Assembly: GCA_003224055.1 (NCBI GenBank)
Contig: QHYE01000038.1
Coordinates: 38,073-102,072, forward strand
Origin: Acidobacteriota bacterium
GTDB taxonomy: Bacteria > Acidobacteriota > Terriglobia > Acidiferrales > UBA7541
DNA: 64,000 bases
Reading direction: 5' to 3'
Below are positions 30,829 to 41,100 of the stretch, in pieces. Each line of letters starts with the position of its first letter. The stretch's first letter is position 1. The notes below the pieces were generated by a model. The model saw only the letters and a program-made list of their open reading frames with translations, had not been told where the DNA came from and did no database searches. The position numbers were made by a program, and so were the translations under genes.

Positions 30829-31274
30829 TTGCACTCCTTTACAAATTGCTGATCAAAATCACAGTCGGTTCGGCAGGACTGGTTCGCCCAAACAATGATG
30901 ATTTTGGTAGGGCGAGATATTGAGCCAGAATTTCCATTTTGACTTCGAAAACTGCAAAGCTAATCTATGCCGCACCTCCGGTGCTCCGCGTCTTATATAC
31001 CACGCACCCAGCGCTTACCCGCAGGGCTAACCTATGCCGCGCCTCCGGCGCTTCAGAAAAGAGAGGGCGGGGCAAGCCCCGCCCCTACGAGGCACGGGCT
31101 GAGGCACAGCCAAGAATGGCTGCGCCACGAGAACGCGCAGCAGGGCCCGCTCGCCGCGCTTCTGCTCGATCCGTCAACCCGTTCCTCAAGCGCCGGAGGC
31201 GCGTCACCGTTTAGCCCAGCCCGTTAGGGCTGGGTTAAAGAGCAAAAAAATTATGAGCACCGTAGGTGCGGCAC
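30829..31274. repeat. Cluster of REP-like palindromes and repeats
   Basis: No gene. It holds a 25-base direct repeat (30961-30985 and 31028-31052, four mismatches, core CTATGCCGC then CCTCCGG) and an inverted relative at about 31255-31279. There are also hairpins at 31065-31084 (GGGCGGGGC/GCCCCGCCC, followed by CTAC), 31103-31126 (GGCACAGCCA/TGGCTGCGCC) and 31211-31238 (CCCAGCCC/GGGCTGGG). It borders the transposase remnant, whose stop codon lies inside the inverted copy. Confidence 0.7.
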
Positions 31275-31540
31275 CTAACCAAAAACATATTTCGGATCAA
31301 ACTCGATTCCATGTTTCTTCAACAACGCAACAAACTCCGCACCAAAATCCATTTTCTTGTGATGCTCTTCCTGATTCCGTATGTACCGAATCACGATGGG
31401 AATCACCGACGCGCTGACACTGAAGGCCGCATAGCCTTCCTGCCACGCGAACTTGTGACCTTCCTCACCGGCCCATCGTGAGGAATTCGCTTTGATCGTT
31501 GCAATGGCCTTCGACAAGGTTAAAACGGGCGGGATTTGAA
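31275..31540 (-). pseudogene. Truncated RAYT / IS200-like Y1 transposase (C-terminal half)
   Basis: Only the C-terminal half is left: LSKAIATIKANSSRW, FAWQEGYAAFSVSAS and the catalytic-helix segment VIRYIRNQEEHHKK, ending EFDPKYVFG. This pattern is the Y1_Tnp fold; the nucleophile is the Tyr of VIRYI. The N-terminal HUH (His-hydrophobic-His) part is missing; upstream in the same frame (to 31712) the residues do not match. RAYT proteins are known to move REP palindromes, and this one lies next to such palindromes. It is probably inactive. Confidence 0.7.
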
Positions 31541-31812
31541 TTGTATCCAAAGCTGTTTGACATTCAGTTTTTTGCGTTTCATGGCGGATCCTGAGATGGA
31601 GTTGGGAAAGAAAGCGGTTGGCAGGCCTGCCTGACGCAGGCATATCCGGCCCCCGGTGGGTAGGGCCCAAAAACAAAAACGCCCCCACGGTGGTCAGGGC
31701 ACAGTTTTCCACATGGAGTAGCTTACAAGAACAGTACCTGGTTTGTTAAGAGAGAAATGCAAAAAAGAGAGCCGGGCTGGGGATGAGATATGAAGCCACG
31801 CAACGAAGAAGG

Positions 31813-34710
31813 CTAGCGGGAGTTGGCGACAGCTGGCATGGGAATCACTTCGCTTTCGGCGAGGCCTGGACTGCTGGAACCGCGCGAGAGATTTCCCGCC
31901 AGCATGCGCCGGTACTTGCTGCGCTCCTCGAGCGTCATGTCCACGATTTCGAACGACATGTCCTGCGCCCGCGAGTCGCGCATGAGCGCCGTGGCCTGCA
32001 GGTTTCTCAGGCCGACCTGCAACCGCAATTGGACTTGCGTCCCGGGAATCAAGTGCCGGCTGAGAGTGGCGACGCCTCCCGTCAGGCTGGCGGTCTTGAT
32101 GTCCATCGAGCAACCCTCTTTGAGGTTCGTGCATACCGCCCGGATCGTCTTCTTCAGCCGCACGCGCGTGTGCCGCCGCTGGCGCACAAACTTCGAAACG
32201 GGTTGCACGGTCAGCGGAGCAAGCGCCAGGTCTTCCCGCTCGATCCCGCCCCTGGGCAGAAACGCGAGGGCCCATTCCGGCTCGAGCTTTTCCAGCGCCT
32301 GATACGCGGCGATGCGCAATTCCTGCGGATGCGCCCAGCCAAATATTTTCTTTGTCTCGAGGATGCGCTTCAGCGTGCTCACGGATTCTGGCGCGTGGAT
32401 CCGGCCCAGCGCTTCCACGGCTTTTACCCGCAAATATGCGCTGGCCCCGGTGGGTAAATCTCCGTCGGCCATGGTGAGCAGCTTGCCAAGCGCTTCACGG
32501 TCTGCCGCCACGCCGATTTCATCAATCACCAGCGGCATCACGAGGGGGTCCACGTGATCGAGCAGTTCAAGCAAGATCTGGCACCTTCTCGGCACGCCGC
32601 TGCCCGAAACCTGGCGAATCACGCGATCCTGCGAGGTCCGCGGAAAGTCCTTGATTCTTCCCGGCAGATAAACCATGACCGATTGCGGATCGAGCTTGCT
32701 TAGCAGGCCGGTCATTTCCACGGCTTCCGCGATGGGCCCGCCGCGAACCGTGCTGCGCAGGTATTGCAAGGCTTCTTCCCCGAGATCGCCGGCCAGATTG
32801 GCTACGTGCTCGGCATCGTCGCGCAAGCTGCAGCGATTGAAGCGCGTCGCCAGCTGTTCCATCGTCGTTTGCGGCAAGAGTTTCAGAACATTCGTCAATC
32901 CGGCCGCGACGTGCCGCGCCCGCAAGGCTTCATCCACAAAATCCGGCACGCGGTCTTCGATGCCCATCTTCGAGCGCAAGCTGCGCGCGATTCCCGGCCG
33001 CTGGGCCTCCACTCCCGCCACCAAATCAAGCGCCTGCTCCATCGCCGGGAAGTACCGGCTGGTCGCGGCCTCCTGGCTCAAGCGCACAAACGCCGCACTG
33101 ACTAGCCCTTGCATCTCCATGTCCTGCTCGAGGCTGAGCCGCACTCCCAGGTGCCGAAGCGCCTCGCTGAGCAATTTTGGATCGGCCTTCGCATACAGCT
33201 CGGCCATTTCTGAGAGTCCGACGGCGGTCTTCTTCCGCGCATCGGCATCTTCGCTGTCCGCGCACGCCGCATAATTCTGAAGAATGCTGATAGCTTCAGC
33301 GACATTTCCGTGCTCGATCAATTCGCCGACGTAGGACTGCACATTGCGCGGCGGAATGCACCACGCCTCGCCGGACATCAGCACCGCGCGCTTGCCGCTC
33401 TCCGGCACTGCTGCCCAGAACTGCCGGTCCAGAATTTCACGGTGCGACTCGGCGAATATCCCGGCGTCGCTCATCTTGTCTTCGTGCGCGCCAAGGATTT
33501 TCCGGAGGTTTTCAATTTCCTGATTCATGCGATCCAGCATCTGCCGGACTGCGTTGACCTTCACCTCGCCGCGTTCAAACCGCTCGAGCGCGAAACGAAT
33601 CGCCAGGTGCTCCGCCAGCTGCACCAGCACGGACTCATCCGGTTTGGCATCCGGTGCTTGCGCGGCCAGGGCTGCAAGCGCCTGTTTCAAGGTGTCTTGC
33701 GCGCTGCCTGGCAACTGCGAGACCTGCTCCTGGAATGCGCCTGCCGCTGCCAAACCGCTCTGCCCCGTGCCGATGCTTCCGAAGCTCGTTAGCGCGCCAA
33801 GAATCTTGAGGAGTTCTTCTTCCGTCGGCTCGCCGCCTCCGCCAGGAGCTCCGCTCGCAAGGCCGGCCACCACTCCAGAAACAAGTGTCGCGCCGCTGCT
33901 GCTGCCAGTTCCGGGCCACATGTCAATTGCCGACGCGCCGCCACCCCATCCCCCGCCGCCCGGGCCGTTGCCGGGACCTCCGCCACCGGGGCCCGCACCT
34001 CCCGGACCTCCAAAACCCGGTCCTCCGCCGCCTGGTCCACCTCCTCCAGGGCCTCCACCACCTGGCCCTCCGCCACCGGGGCCGGTGCCTCCCATCCCGT
34101 GTCCATCCAATCCAGTTCCGGCGGCGCCATCGCCCTTCGCACCCTGGGCAGCAGCAATCAATTCGAGCAATTTATGCGGGTTGTTCAGCCACTCCGTAAA
34201 CTTGTCCTGATCCTTACCGAGCGATGCGGCCGCCAATTGCGCGGCCATGCTCGCTTCCTTCAGCCGCGAATCCGTGGCCACGAAGCAGATCTCATTGATG
34301 CGGATTCCACGCGCCCCGGCGAGCGCGGACTTCAATTGCAGCGCCAACTCGGCAGGTTTGGCTTTGCCGGTGGGAAACGAACATACGAACCGTCCCAGCT
34401 CGTCTTGCGTCACGCATGAGAAGAACTGCACGCTGGCCAGCCCTGCGGCGGACAACAACTGCGCGAATTGTTTTTCAGCGGGTGCGCCTTCCAGCGGTAC
34501 GCCATCGAGCAGGAGCTGAGAACCCGTCGCGCCCAGAAGAAGCCCCCCTTCCGATCCGAGGGGGATTGCCGTGCGCAACTCCTGCCCGGCGACTTGGAGT
34601 AATTCGATGGTGCGTGCGTGCCCATACCCGTACAGGCGCGCGAACTTCAGCAAGATGTTCAGGCTTCTTACGAAAGCGCGTCCCGCCGTTGTTTTTGGGT
34701 CTGATTTCAT
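31813..34710 (-). CDS. Giant helical-repeat protein with Gly-rich linker and PilZ-like C-terminus (copy 1)
   Basis: 965 residues. Residues 10-150 form an N-terminal domain (FVRSLNILLKFARLYGYGHA, LLLDGVPLEG, CVTQDELGRFVCSFP) that I know only from other large HEAT-type proteins. Residues 195-260 are a Gly/Pro-rich linker made of GPGGG repeats. Residues 300-830 are helical, with HEAT-like pairs such as AYLRVKAVEALGRIHAPESV. Residues 841-938 are a PilZ-like barrel with RxxxR (RRHTR) but TASLTGG instead of the (D/N)xSxxG motif. ATG at 34710 is used because the paralogue begins at the equivalent place. The function is unknown. Confidence 0.75.
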   Translation of the reverse strand: MKSDPKTTAGRAFVRSLNILLKFARLYGYGHARTIELLQVAGQELRTAIPLGSEGGLLLGATGSQLLLDGVPLEGAPAEKQFAQLLSAAGLASVQFFSCVTQDELGRFVCSFPTGKAKPAELALQLKSALAGARGIRINEICFVATDSRLKEASMAAQLAAASLGKDQDKFTEWLNNPHKLLELIAAAQGAKGDGAAGTGLDGHGMGGTGPGGGGPGGGGPGGGGPGGGGPGFGGPGGAGPGGGGPGNGPGGGGWGGGASAIDMWPGTGSSSGATLVSGVVAGLASGAPGGGGEPTEEELLKILGALTSFGSIGTGQSGLAAAGAFQEQVSQLPGSAQDTLKQALAALAAQAPDAKPDESVLVQLAEHLAIRFALERFERGEVKVNAVRQMLDRMNQEIENLRKILGAHEDKMSDAGIFAESHREILDRQFWAAVPESGKRAVLMSGEAWCIPPRNVQSYVGELIEHGNVAEAISILQNYAACADSEDADARKKTAVGLSEMAELYAKADPKLLSEALRHLGVRLSLEQDMEMQGLVSAAFVRLSQEAATSRYFPAMEQALDLVAGVEAQRPGIARSLRSKMGIEDRVPDFVDEALRARHVAAGLTNVLKLLPQTTMEQLATRFNRCSLRDDAEHVANLAGDLGEEALQYLRSTVRGGPIAEAVEMTGLLSKLDPQSVMVYLPGRIKDFPRTSQDRVIRQVSGSGVPRRCQILLELLDHVDPLVMPLVIDEIGVAADREALGKLLTMADGDLPTGASAYLRVKAVEALGRIHAPESVSTLKRILETKKIFGWAHPQELRIAAYQALEKLEPEWALAFLPRGGIEREDLALAPLTVQPVSKFVRQRRHTRVRLKKTIRAVCTNLKEGCSMDIKTASLTGGVATLSRHLIPGTQVQLRLQVGLRNLQATALMRDSRAQDMSFEIVDMTLEERSKYRRMLAGNLSRGSSSPGLAESEVIPMPAVANSR

Positions 34711-34924
34711 TCCATGCCGCGTGCGTCCCGAATGGGACTCCCTCTCTAGTACCGTAGGGCCAGGCACTGTACCCCCGCAATGGTACAGAGGTTCCATGTG
34801 CCCCGGATGTCAAGGCGTCTGAAGGCCGGGTGGGCACCCTGAACGAGCGGACGGGTAAGGCACCGGAGAGGACAGGTGGGAAGGAGGGACATCCGCCACG
34901 CGCAAAACTTCCTTGGCGCCGAAT

Positions 34925-37900
34925 CTAGTTTCTTGAGATGGCCACGCGCCCTCGCCGGCGCGTGCGATTGGTCACCTGCGCAACCATCGGCAGGCCACCA
35001 AGTTCCAGCAGCAGTTTTCGCAGCCGGTACCGTTCATCCAGGTCCATCTCGACGAATTCGAAGGCCATCGCCTGCGGCCGCGCTCCGCGCACGATGGCTT
35101 GCGCTTTGATGTGGCGCACCCCTAGCGAAAATTTCAGCGACAGCAGCGAACCCGGCGCCAGATGGCGTTCCCCGGAACCGATTCCGCCTCCCAAGTTCAT
35201 TTCCGGGATCGAAAGCCTGAAGTTTTCCCTCAAATTTGTCGTCACCGCAATCAGGTTGCGTGAAAGCTTCAAACGAGCGTAGCGCCTCTGCCGGATCACC
35301 GAGGCATTCGCCTCGGGATCCGCAGGTTCGAGCGTCAATTCTTTCCGGTCGATACCGCTCGCCGCGACTTTTTCCATTCCCACGCTGGGATCGACTCGGA
35401 TCAGCGCCTGCGCTGCCGCAATCCTCAATTCATTCGGGTACACCCAGCGCCACACTTGCCGGGTGTCCAAAATATGCTGCAAAAGCGCGCTGGCAGCAGA
35501 CGCGCGCAATCTCCCGATCGCTTCGATCGCCTTGACTCGGGTAAATCCAGGAATCGCATCGTTCTGCGCCAGTTCGATGAGCTTGGGAATGCAGGCGCCC
35601 TCCCCGCTCATGCCCATTTCATCGATGGCTAGGGGGCGGATCATCACGTCCAGCGAATCGTAGAGCGCGACTAGCAACCGCGCCCGCGGCTCTGCCGGGG
35701 TCGCGGAAAGCTGGCGCACCGTGCGGTCATGCGCGGAGCGCGGCCATTGCGACAATCGCAGTGGCAGGATTTTCTCCACGCTCTCCGGTGAAAGCTGGCT
35801 CAGAAGACCAATGGCCTCGGCCGCTTCCCCCGCGGGAGCCGTCTGCAAGGTCTCGATCAGCCGTTGCGTCGCGTCCTCTCCCAGCCCCCGCACCACGTCG
35901 CAAAGCAATTCGCAATCTTCGCGGAATCCGCAATGTCCGAACCGGTTCGTCGCATAATGCAGCGTCGCTTTGGGCATCAGCCCCAGAATCTCCGACATCC
36001 CGTCCGCGATGTGGCCGCTCCGCAGCGCTTCCTCGATGAATTCCGGCAGGCGCTCTTCCGCGCCGATGCGCGGCCGCAGGCTCTGCGTGGATCCCGGCCT
36101 CTGCGCCTCTACGTTGTCGAGCGAGGATAGCGCTTGTTGCATCGCCGGGTAGCAGCGCTTCGACGCCGCTTCCTGGCTCAGCCGCACAAACGCCGCGCTA
36201 ATCAATGTCTGCAATTCCGGTTCGCGCTCAATCGCCAGCTGGTTGCCAAGTCGCCGGATCGCATCCATCAACGCGCTGCCGTCGCCGCTACCGTAGAGTT
36301 CGCCCAGATCCGATAATCCGATCGCCGTCGTGCGCCGCGCTTCCGGTGCTTCCAGTCCCACGCACGACGCATATTTCATCAGGATCTCATTTACCGTCTT
36401 GAGCTCTCCGCGCCGCAACATGTCTTCCAGGAACGCTCGCACGTTCCGCGGCGGCACACACCACGCTTCCTCCGACGTCAGCACTTCCTTCTTGTTTTCT
36501 TCCGGCACCTGCTCCCAGAACTCCTGATCCAGCAGCTCCGTGTACGACTGCACCGAGAGTCCCGCGTGCGCCATCATCTCTTCCTGCGTGCCCAGAATCT
36601 TGCGCAGCGCTTCAATCTCCGTGTTCATGCGGTCCAGCAATTGTTTCACCGCGTTCACGCGCAGCTCGCCCTTCTCGTAACTGTCCAGCGCGAAGCGAAT
36701 CGCCACGTGCTCCGCGAGTTTCAACAGCATCGGCTTGTCCGGCTTGGAATCCGGCGCTTGCGCCGCAAGTCCCGCCAACGCCTGCTGCAGCGTGAATTGT
36801 GCTCGCACCGGCATGGTGCTCAAGCGGGATTGGAAGGTCGGGGCGTCCATCCGCGCCTCCGGATCTTTGCGCGACTTTCCCAGCTGCGCAAACAATCCCA
36901 GCATCGAGCGTACATCCTCTTCCGCCACTGAAAAACCGCCGCCGCCTTCTCCTGGTACACCAGGAATTCCTGGCACGCCCCCTGTTCCGCCCCCCATGGC
37001 CCCGCGCAACATCGCCGATGCAGTCTGCCATCTTCCCGGTGTGGTTCCTTCGCCAGCGCCCCCACCCATCCCACCGCCGACTCCCGTTCCCCCACCTGCA
37101 CCGCTGCCAGTTCCTCGTGCGCCAGAACCTGCTCCTCCACCGCCACCCGTGCCTGTGCCCGTGCCGCTTCCGCCAGTGCCAGTTCCGAGACCACCAGTTC
37201 CCAATCCCCCGCCGCCCGCACCCCCACGGCCTCCGCTGGGTTCCCACATGCTCGTTCCGCCGCCGCCGCCCGTGCCGGATCCGCCGGAGCCTCCGCTCCC
37301 ACTGCCAGTGCCGCTACCGCCCATGCCACCGCCGCCCAAACCAAAGCCCGGCCCCTGCCCGCCCGAACCGTGCCCCGGCCCACCTGCTCCTCCGCCTCCA
37401 CCACCGCCGGCGCGCGCGCTTTCCGCCGCGAGGATCATTTGCAGCAGCTTGTTCGGATCTTCGAAGAAATCTCTGAATTTGTCGCCCTGCGCGCCTAGCA
37501 CCTTTTGCGTCAGTTGCGCCGCTACCTTGATCCCCGCCACGGATGAATCTTCCGCCACGTAGCGAATCTCGTTCACCCTGATGCTGGTTTCGCCCGCCAG
37601 CGCGGACTTCAATTGTTCCGCCAGCGAAGTCGGCTTCGCATTCCCGCTCGGGAACGCGCGCACGAATCGCGCGAATTGCGGTTGCGTCAGTGTTGGTGAA
37701 AAGTGAATGCTGGCGATCCCGGAAGTAATCAGCAGTTGCGCGAAGCTGCGTTCGCCCGCCGCTGATCCCAGCGGCACGCCATCCAGAAGAATTTGCGTCC
37801 CCGAAGCGCCGAGCAGCACGCCGCTCCCGCCGCTGTCATTCAGCGCCCCGCGCAGCTCCTTCCACGTCGTCTCAAACTGCTGCGTCGTCTTCGCGTGCCC

Positions 37901-37987
37901 AAACTCGTACAGCCGCGCGAATTTCAGCAGAATGTTGAGGCTGCGGACAAACGCCCGCGCCCCGCCTCGTATCTCCGGGGGACTCAT
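34925..37987 (-). CDS. Giant helical-repeat protein with Gly-rich linker and PilZ-like C-terminus (copy 2)
   Basis: 1020 residues, a paralogue of the downstream neighbour over its full length (AFVRSLNILLKFARLYEFGHA, LLDGVPLG, helical repeats, C-terminus). The Gly-rich linker (about 193-345) is longer and adds GSGGSG and GTGGG runs and a PGIPGVPG segment. The PilZ-like end (897-997) has RRYAR for RxxxR and EMNLGG where (D/N)xSxxG would be. It lies upstream of copy 1 on the same strand with 214 bases between, the result of tandem duplication followed by divergence. There is no signal peptide. Function unknown; a scaffold or regulatory protein is an inference from the architecture. Confidence 0.75.
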   Translation of the reverse strand: MSPPEIRGGARAFVRSLNILLKFARLYEFGHAKTTQQFETTWKELRGALNDSGGSGVLLGASGTQILLDGVPLGSAAGERSFAQLLITSGIASIHFSPTLTQPQFARFVRAFPSGNAKPTSLAEQLKSALAGETSIRVNEIRYVAEDSSVAGIKVAAQLTQKVLGAQGDKFRDFFEDPNKLLQMILAAESARAGGGGGGGAGGPGHGSGGQGPGFGLGGGGMGGSGTGSGSGGSGGSGTGGGGGTSMWEPSGGRGGAGGGGLGTGGLGTGTGGSGTGTGTGGGGGAGSGARGTGSGAGGGTGVGGGMGGGAGEGTTPGRWQTASAMLRGAMGGGTGGVPGIPGVPGEGGGGFSVAEEDVRSMLGLFAQLGKSRKDPEARMDAPTFQSRLSTMPVRAQFTLQQALAGLAAQAPDSKPDKPMLLKLAEHVAIRFALDSYEKGELRVNAVKQLLDRMNTEIEALRKILGTQEEMMAHAGLSVQSYTELLDQEFWEQVPEENKKEVLTSEEAWCVPPRNVRAFLEDMLRRGELKTVNEILMKYASCVGLEAPEARRTTAIGLSDLGELYGSGDGSALMDAIRRLGNQLAIEREPELQTLISAAFVRLSQEAASKRCYPAMQQALSSLDNVEAQRPGSTQSLRPRIGAEERLPEFIEEALRSGHIADGMSEILGLMPKATLHYATNRFGHCGFREDCELLCDVVRGLGEDATQRLIETLQTAPAGEAAEAIGLLSQLSPESVEKILPLRLSQWPRSAHDRTVRQLSATPAEPRARLLVALYDSLDVMIRPLAIDEMGMSGEGACIPKLIELAQNDAIPGFTRVKAIEAIGRLRASAASALLQHILDTRQVWRWVYPNELRIAAAQALIRVDPSVGMEKVAASGIDRKELTLEPADPEANASVIRQRRYARLKLSRNLIAVTTNLRENFRLSIPEMNLGGGIGSGERHLAPGSLLSLKFSLGVRHIKAQAIVRGARPQAMAFEFVEMDLDERYRLRKLLLELGGLPMVAQVTNRTRRRGRVAISRN

Positions 37988-38197
37988 AATAATCGGTGGA
38001 GGTTCCTACCCCTCCTCACGCATCTTCCTACACTAGTTTCCCTGCCCCGCGGAAACAAGCCTCCCCGCGCTCCCTGTACTCATCTCAATAACAGATTCGC
38101 TTGTCGCTTTGGAAACATTGTTGCCCGGCGCGGCGCCGCCGCTCCATCCGTGGAGCTATCGCAAAAGCCACCACCGTCGACGCTGCAGCACTTCGGG

Positions 38198-41100
38198 TTA
38201 CTGGAGGTTGAAATTGATTCCGATCAAATGGCTAAGGCCCCCCGTGTTTCCAAAGACGGTCACTCCAGTTTGGCCTGTGACAACAACGTTCAGACTTCCC
38301 GCCGTCTGAGAACCCAATGTATTTGCGTCACCGGTGTATTGCGCCTTGAAGACGTGGGTGCCGACGGTCAGATAGTTGATTTGGATTTGTGCCACACCAT
38401 TGACAACCGCGTTATTTGCGTAGCCCCCTGGGGCATCCACAAAAAAGGTCACTGTCCCCCCTGGCGTCTTTGAAGAGGTAACATTGGCAGTAAGGGTTAG
38501 CGCTGTTCCGAACGGCACCTTAACAGTAGAAACGGAAAAAGTGATGGACGACGGAGTTGGACCGCCCCCTCCGCCGCCTCCAGCCGATCCTCCGCCGCAG
38601 CCGAAAAAGCTAAGGAGTAAGCAGAATCCGCAGGCAAGCGCGAGGCTAGTGACAAACCGATTGCGGCAACGATGGGCCGTAAGGAGGAGGAGAAAGAATA
38701 GCGTTAGAGCCAATGATACTGGGAGCGGCCAGATGATGCGCGGCGGAGAGTAAAAACGAGGGAGGTTGACCGGCGCGGAGCTTGTCGTAGTACTGGAAGA
38801 GGGTGGGAGAGTTGAAATCGTGAGGGTCGAGGTGGCCGCGTTGCCGTTGCTGAGATTGACTGTGGCGGGAGAGAAGCTGCAAGTAACGCCAAAGGGCGTT
38901 CCCCCATTAGCTGGGCAGGAAAGCGTAACTGGGCTAGAGGAATTGCTTAGCGGGGTAACGGTGATGGTAGCCGTGGCGGAATTGCCGGCGGTGATGGATA
39001 AGGTGGGAAGATTCGCCGCAAGACTAAAATCAGGGATGCTCACGTTGACATCCAACAAGGCACCGCTCTGGAAGTAGTTGGTGTCGCCCGCAAAGTTGGC
39101 TGTGTAAAATCCGGAGGATTGCGGAACCGTGGTCAGGGTGGCGCGCAGAGCAATGTTGCCGGAAGGATCGGTGAAGGGAGTATAGGTGACAGTGCCCGCA
39201 ACCGGATTGTTGTTGAAGGAGAAGGTGACCGACTGGCCGATGGGAGGGCCTTGCGAGACGGTGGAATCCACAACGGCAGTGAGAGTAATACCCGTGCCGT
39301 ACTGGACATTAGTGGAATCAGCGGAAAGCGTTGTCGTAGTACCGTAGAACACTTTTGTGGTCATAGGCGCCGATGTGGAAGGCGCATAATTCGAGTCGCC
39401 GTTGAACTTTGCCGTGTACGTGTGCGTCCCGACCGTCGTCTGTGAAACTGGCAGTGACACATACAGAAACGGTCCGTTTGCCTGCCAGTCGCAATTGGGC
39501 GTTCCTTGCAAAGCAGTCGTCCCGTCGTAGAACGTAAAGTTGCAACTCGGCATTACCCCGAAGAAGTTCATGGTCAAAATCACTCCGAGATTAAACGGCG
39601 TCGCCATCACGGGTGGTAGCGGTGGGTTTGGGGGTAGAATCCTTGTTGCACCGGGAGTGACCGTAAGCGCATAAGTGTTTGAGCTTGCATTGAAGCTGTT
39701 GTCGCCGCTGTAGGTGGATACAAGAGAGTGCACTCCGCCCAAAAGACTTGGCGTAAGGTTTCGTGTGTATCCGAAGTCATTCAGATTGTAGACCCCCGGC
39801 CCACCGCCGCCCGTGTCCACTAGGGCGCCGTTGTCGGTTAGTGCAACTGTTCCTGAGGGGCACGTGAGCACATTTTCCTGGTAGCAAGTCGGTGTCGGAG
39901 GTCCAGTGGCGCTTGCAACGCCGTTTTTGTCCGTGACATACATACGGATGATGTAGCGCGAGCCATAGGTAACGGAGGTTGCGTTACCGTTCAGAAGATT
40001 GCCCTGCGAATCGAAGCTCGGAACGACGATAAACGTTTGGCTGCTCTCTTTTCCAACAGTGACCTGTATGGGCGTGGAATCACTCGGCGCATTTGTGCCG
40101 TCTCCGGCATAGTGTGCTGAAACGGTGTATGTGCCTCCGGGTAAACTCTGTGTCTTTGCATCAGTGACTGCTCCGTTGGCGAGCGTAAATTGATCCAGCC
40201 CTCGCGTTATGCCATCAGGCGGAATTGGAGTGGCGATCAGCGACACATCCCCCGCAGCCACACCCGTTCCCGTAGTTGGTTTAACGGTGATGCCGACGGT
40301 CACATTTTCGCTGGTACCATGGGTGATTCCGGTGGTCGGCAAAAGCGTCAATGTAGTGGTGGTCGGAACCGTTGAAACACTGCCCCAGTTCGTCGCCAGA
40401 TTGTTCGCATTGACCGTTCCCAACCCCGTGGTCATGTCATAGCCGGCAGTCGCCGTCCAGGCCTCCGTCGTTGTATGGCTGGGATCTACCAGCACGCCCC
40501 TGCTGCCGGTCGTACTGACGCTGCAGTTTAGTGAACCTCCCTGGCACGGGACGCTGTTTGTTCCGACGCCGGGCAAACCCGTCGGCAATGCGCTATTTCC
40601 CTTTGTCACGTCGTTGAAAACACAGCCCGCCGCTTCTGTCGCGCTGGAGGTGCAGCTCGCGCCCGCCTTCTTCGCCAAAGCGTACAGTACGTAATTCGCA
40701 TTCCCCTGGCGATTTGTTCCTCCATGGGCGGCCTGATACTGGTTCACAAGCGCCATAATGCCCGCAAATGCAGGTGCCGATGCCGAGGTCCCACCGACAA
40801 TCCCAAAATCGAGAATCCCGTTGCTGGCGTTTAGATCGCAAGCCCTCGCTCCAGAAATGGTTTGGTCGCTCTGGCAATAAACGTATCCCGTCCCATCAAA
40901 CCCCGGACTTGCAAACAAGGAAATGTCCGGCTGATCCCGGTGGTTGTCATTGGGCACTCCCGTGACACCCATCTGCCATTTGGGTTTTCCGTACAAACTG
41001 CTTGCTCCGCCGCTCCCTGCCACAATGTTCACCGATCCATTCGGCGCGCTGGCTCCACAACCGGTCAATGCAATCTGCGCGCAGTTCTCGCTCCAGGGAA

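Noticed and set aside
33527..34210. Proline-rich plus-strand frame
   Set aside because: It is the complement of the glycine-rich linker of the giant protein, where GGC/CCG codons give long open frames on both strands.
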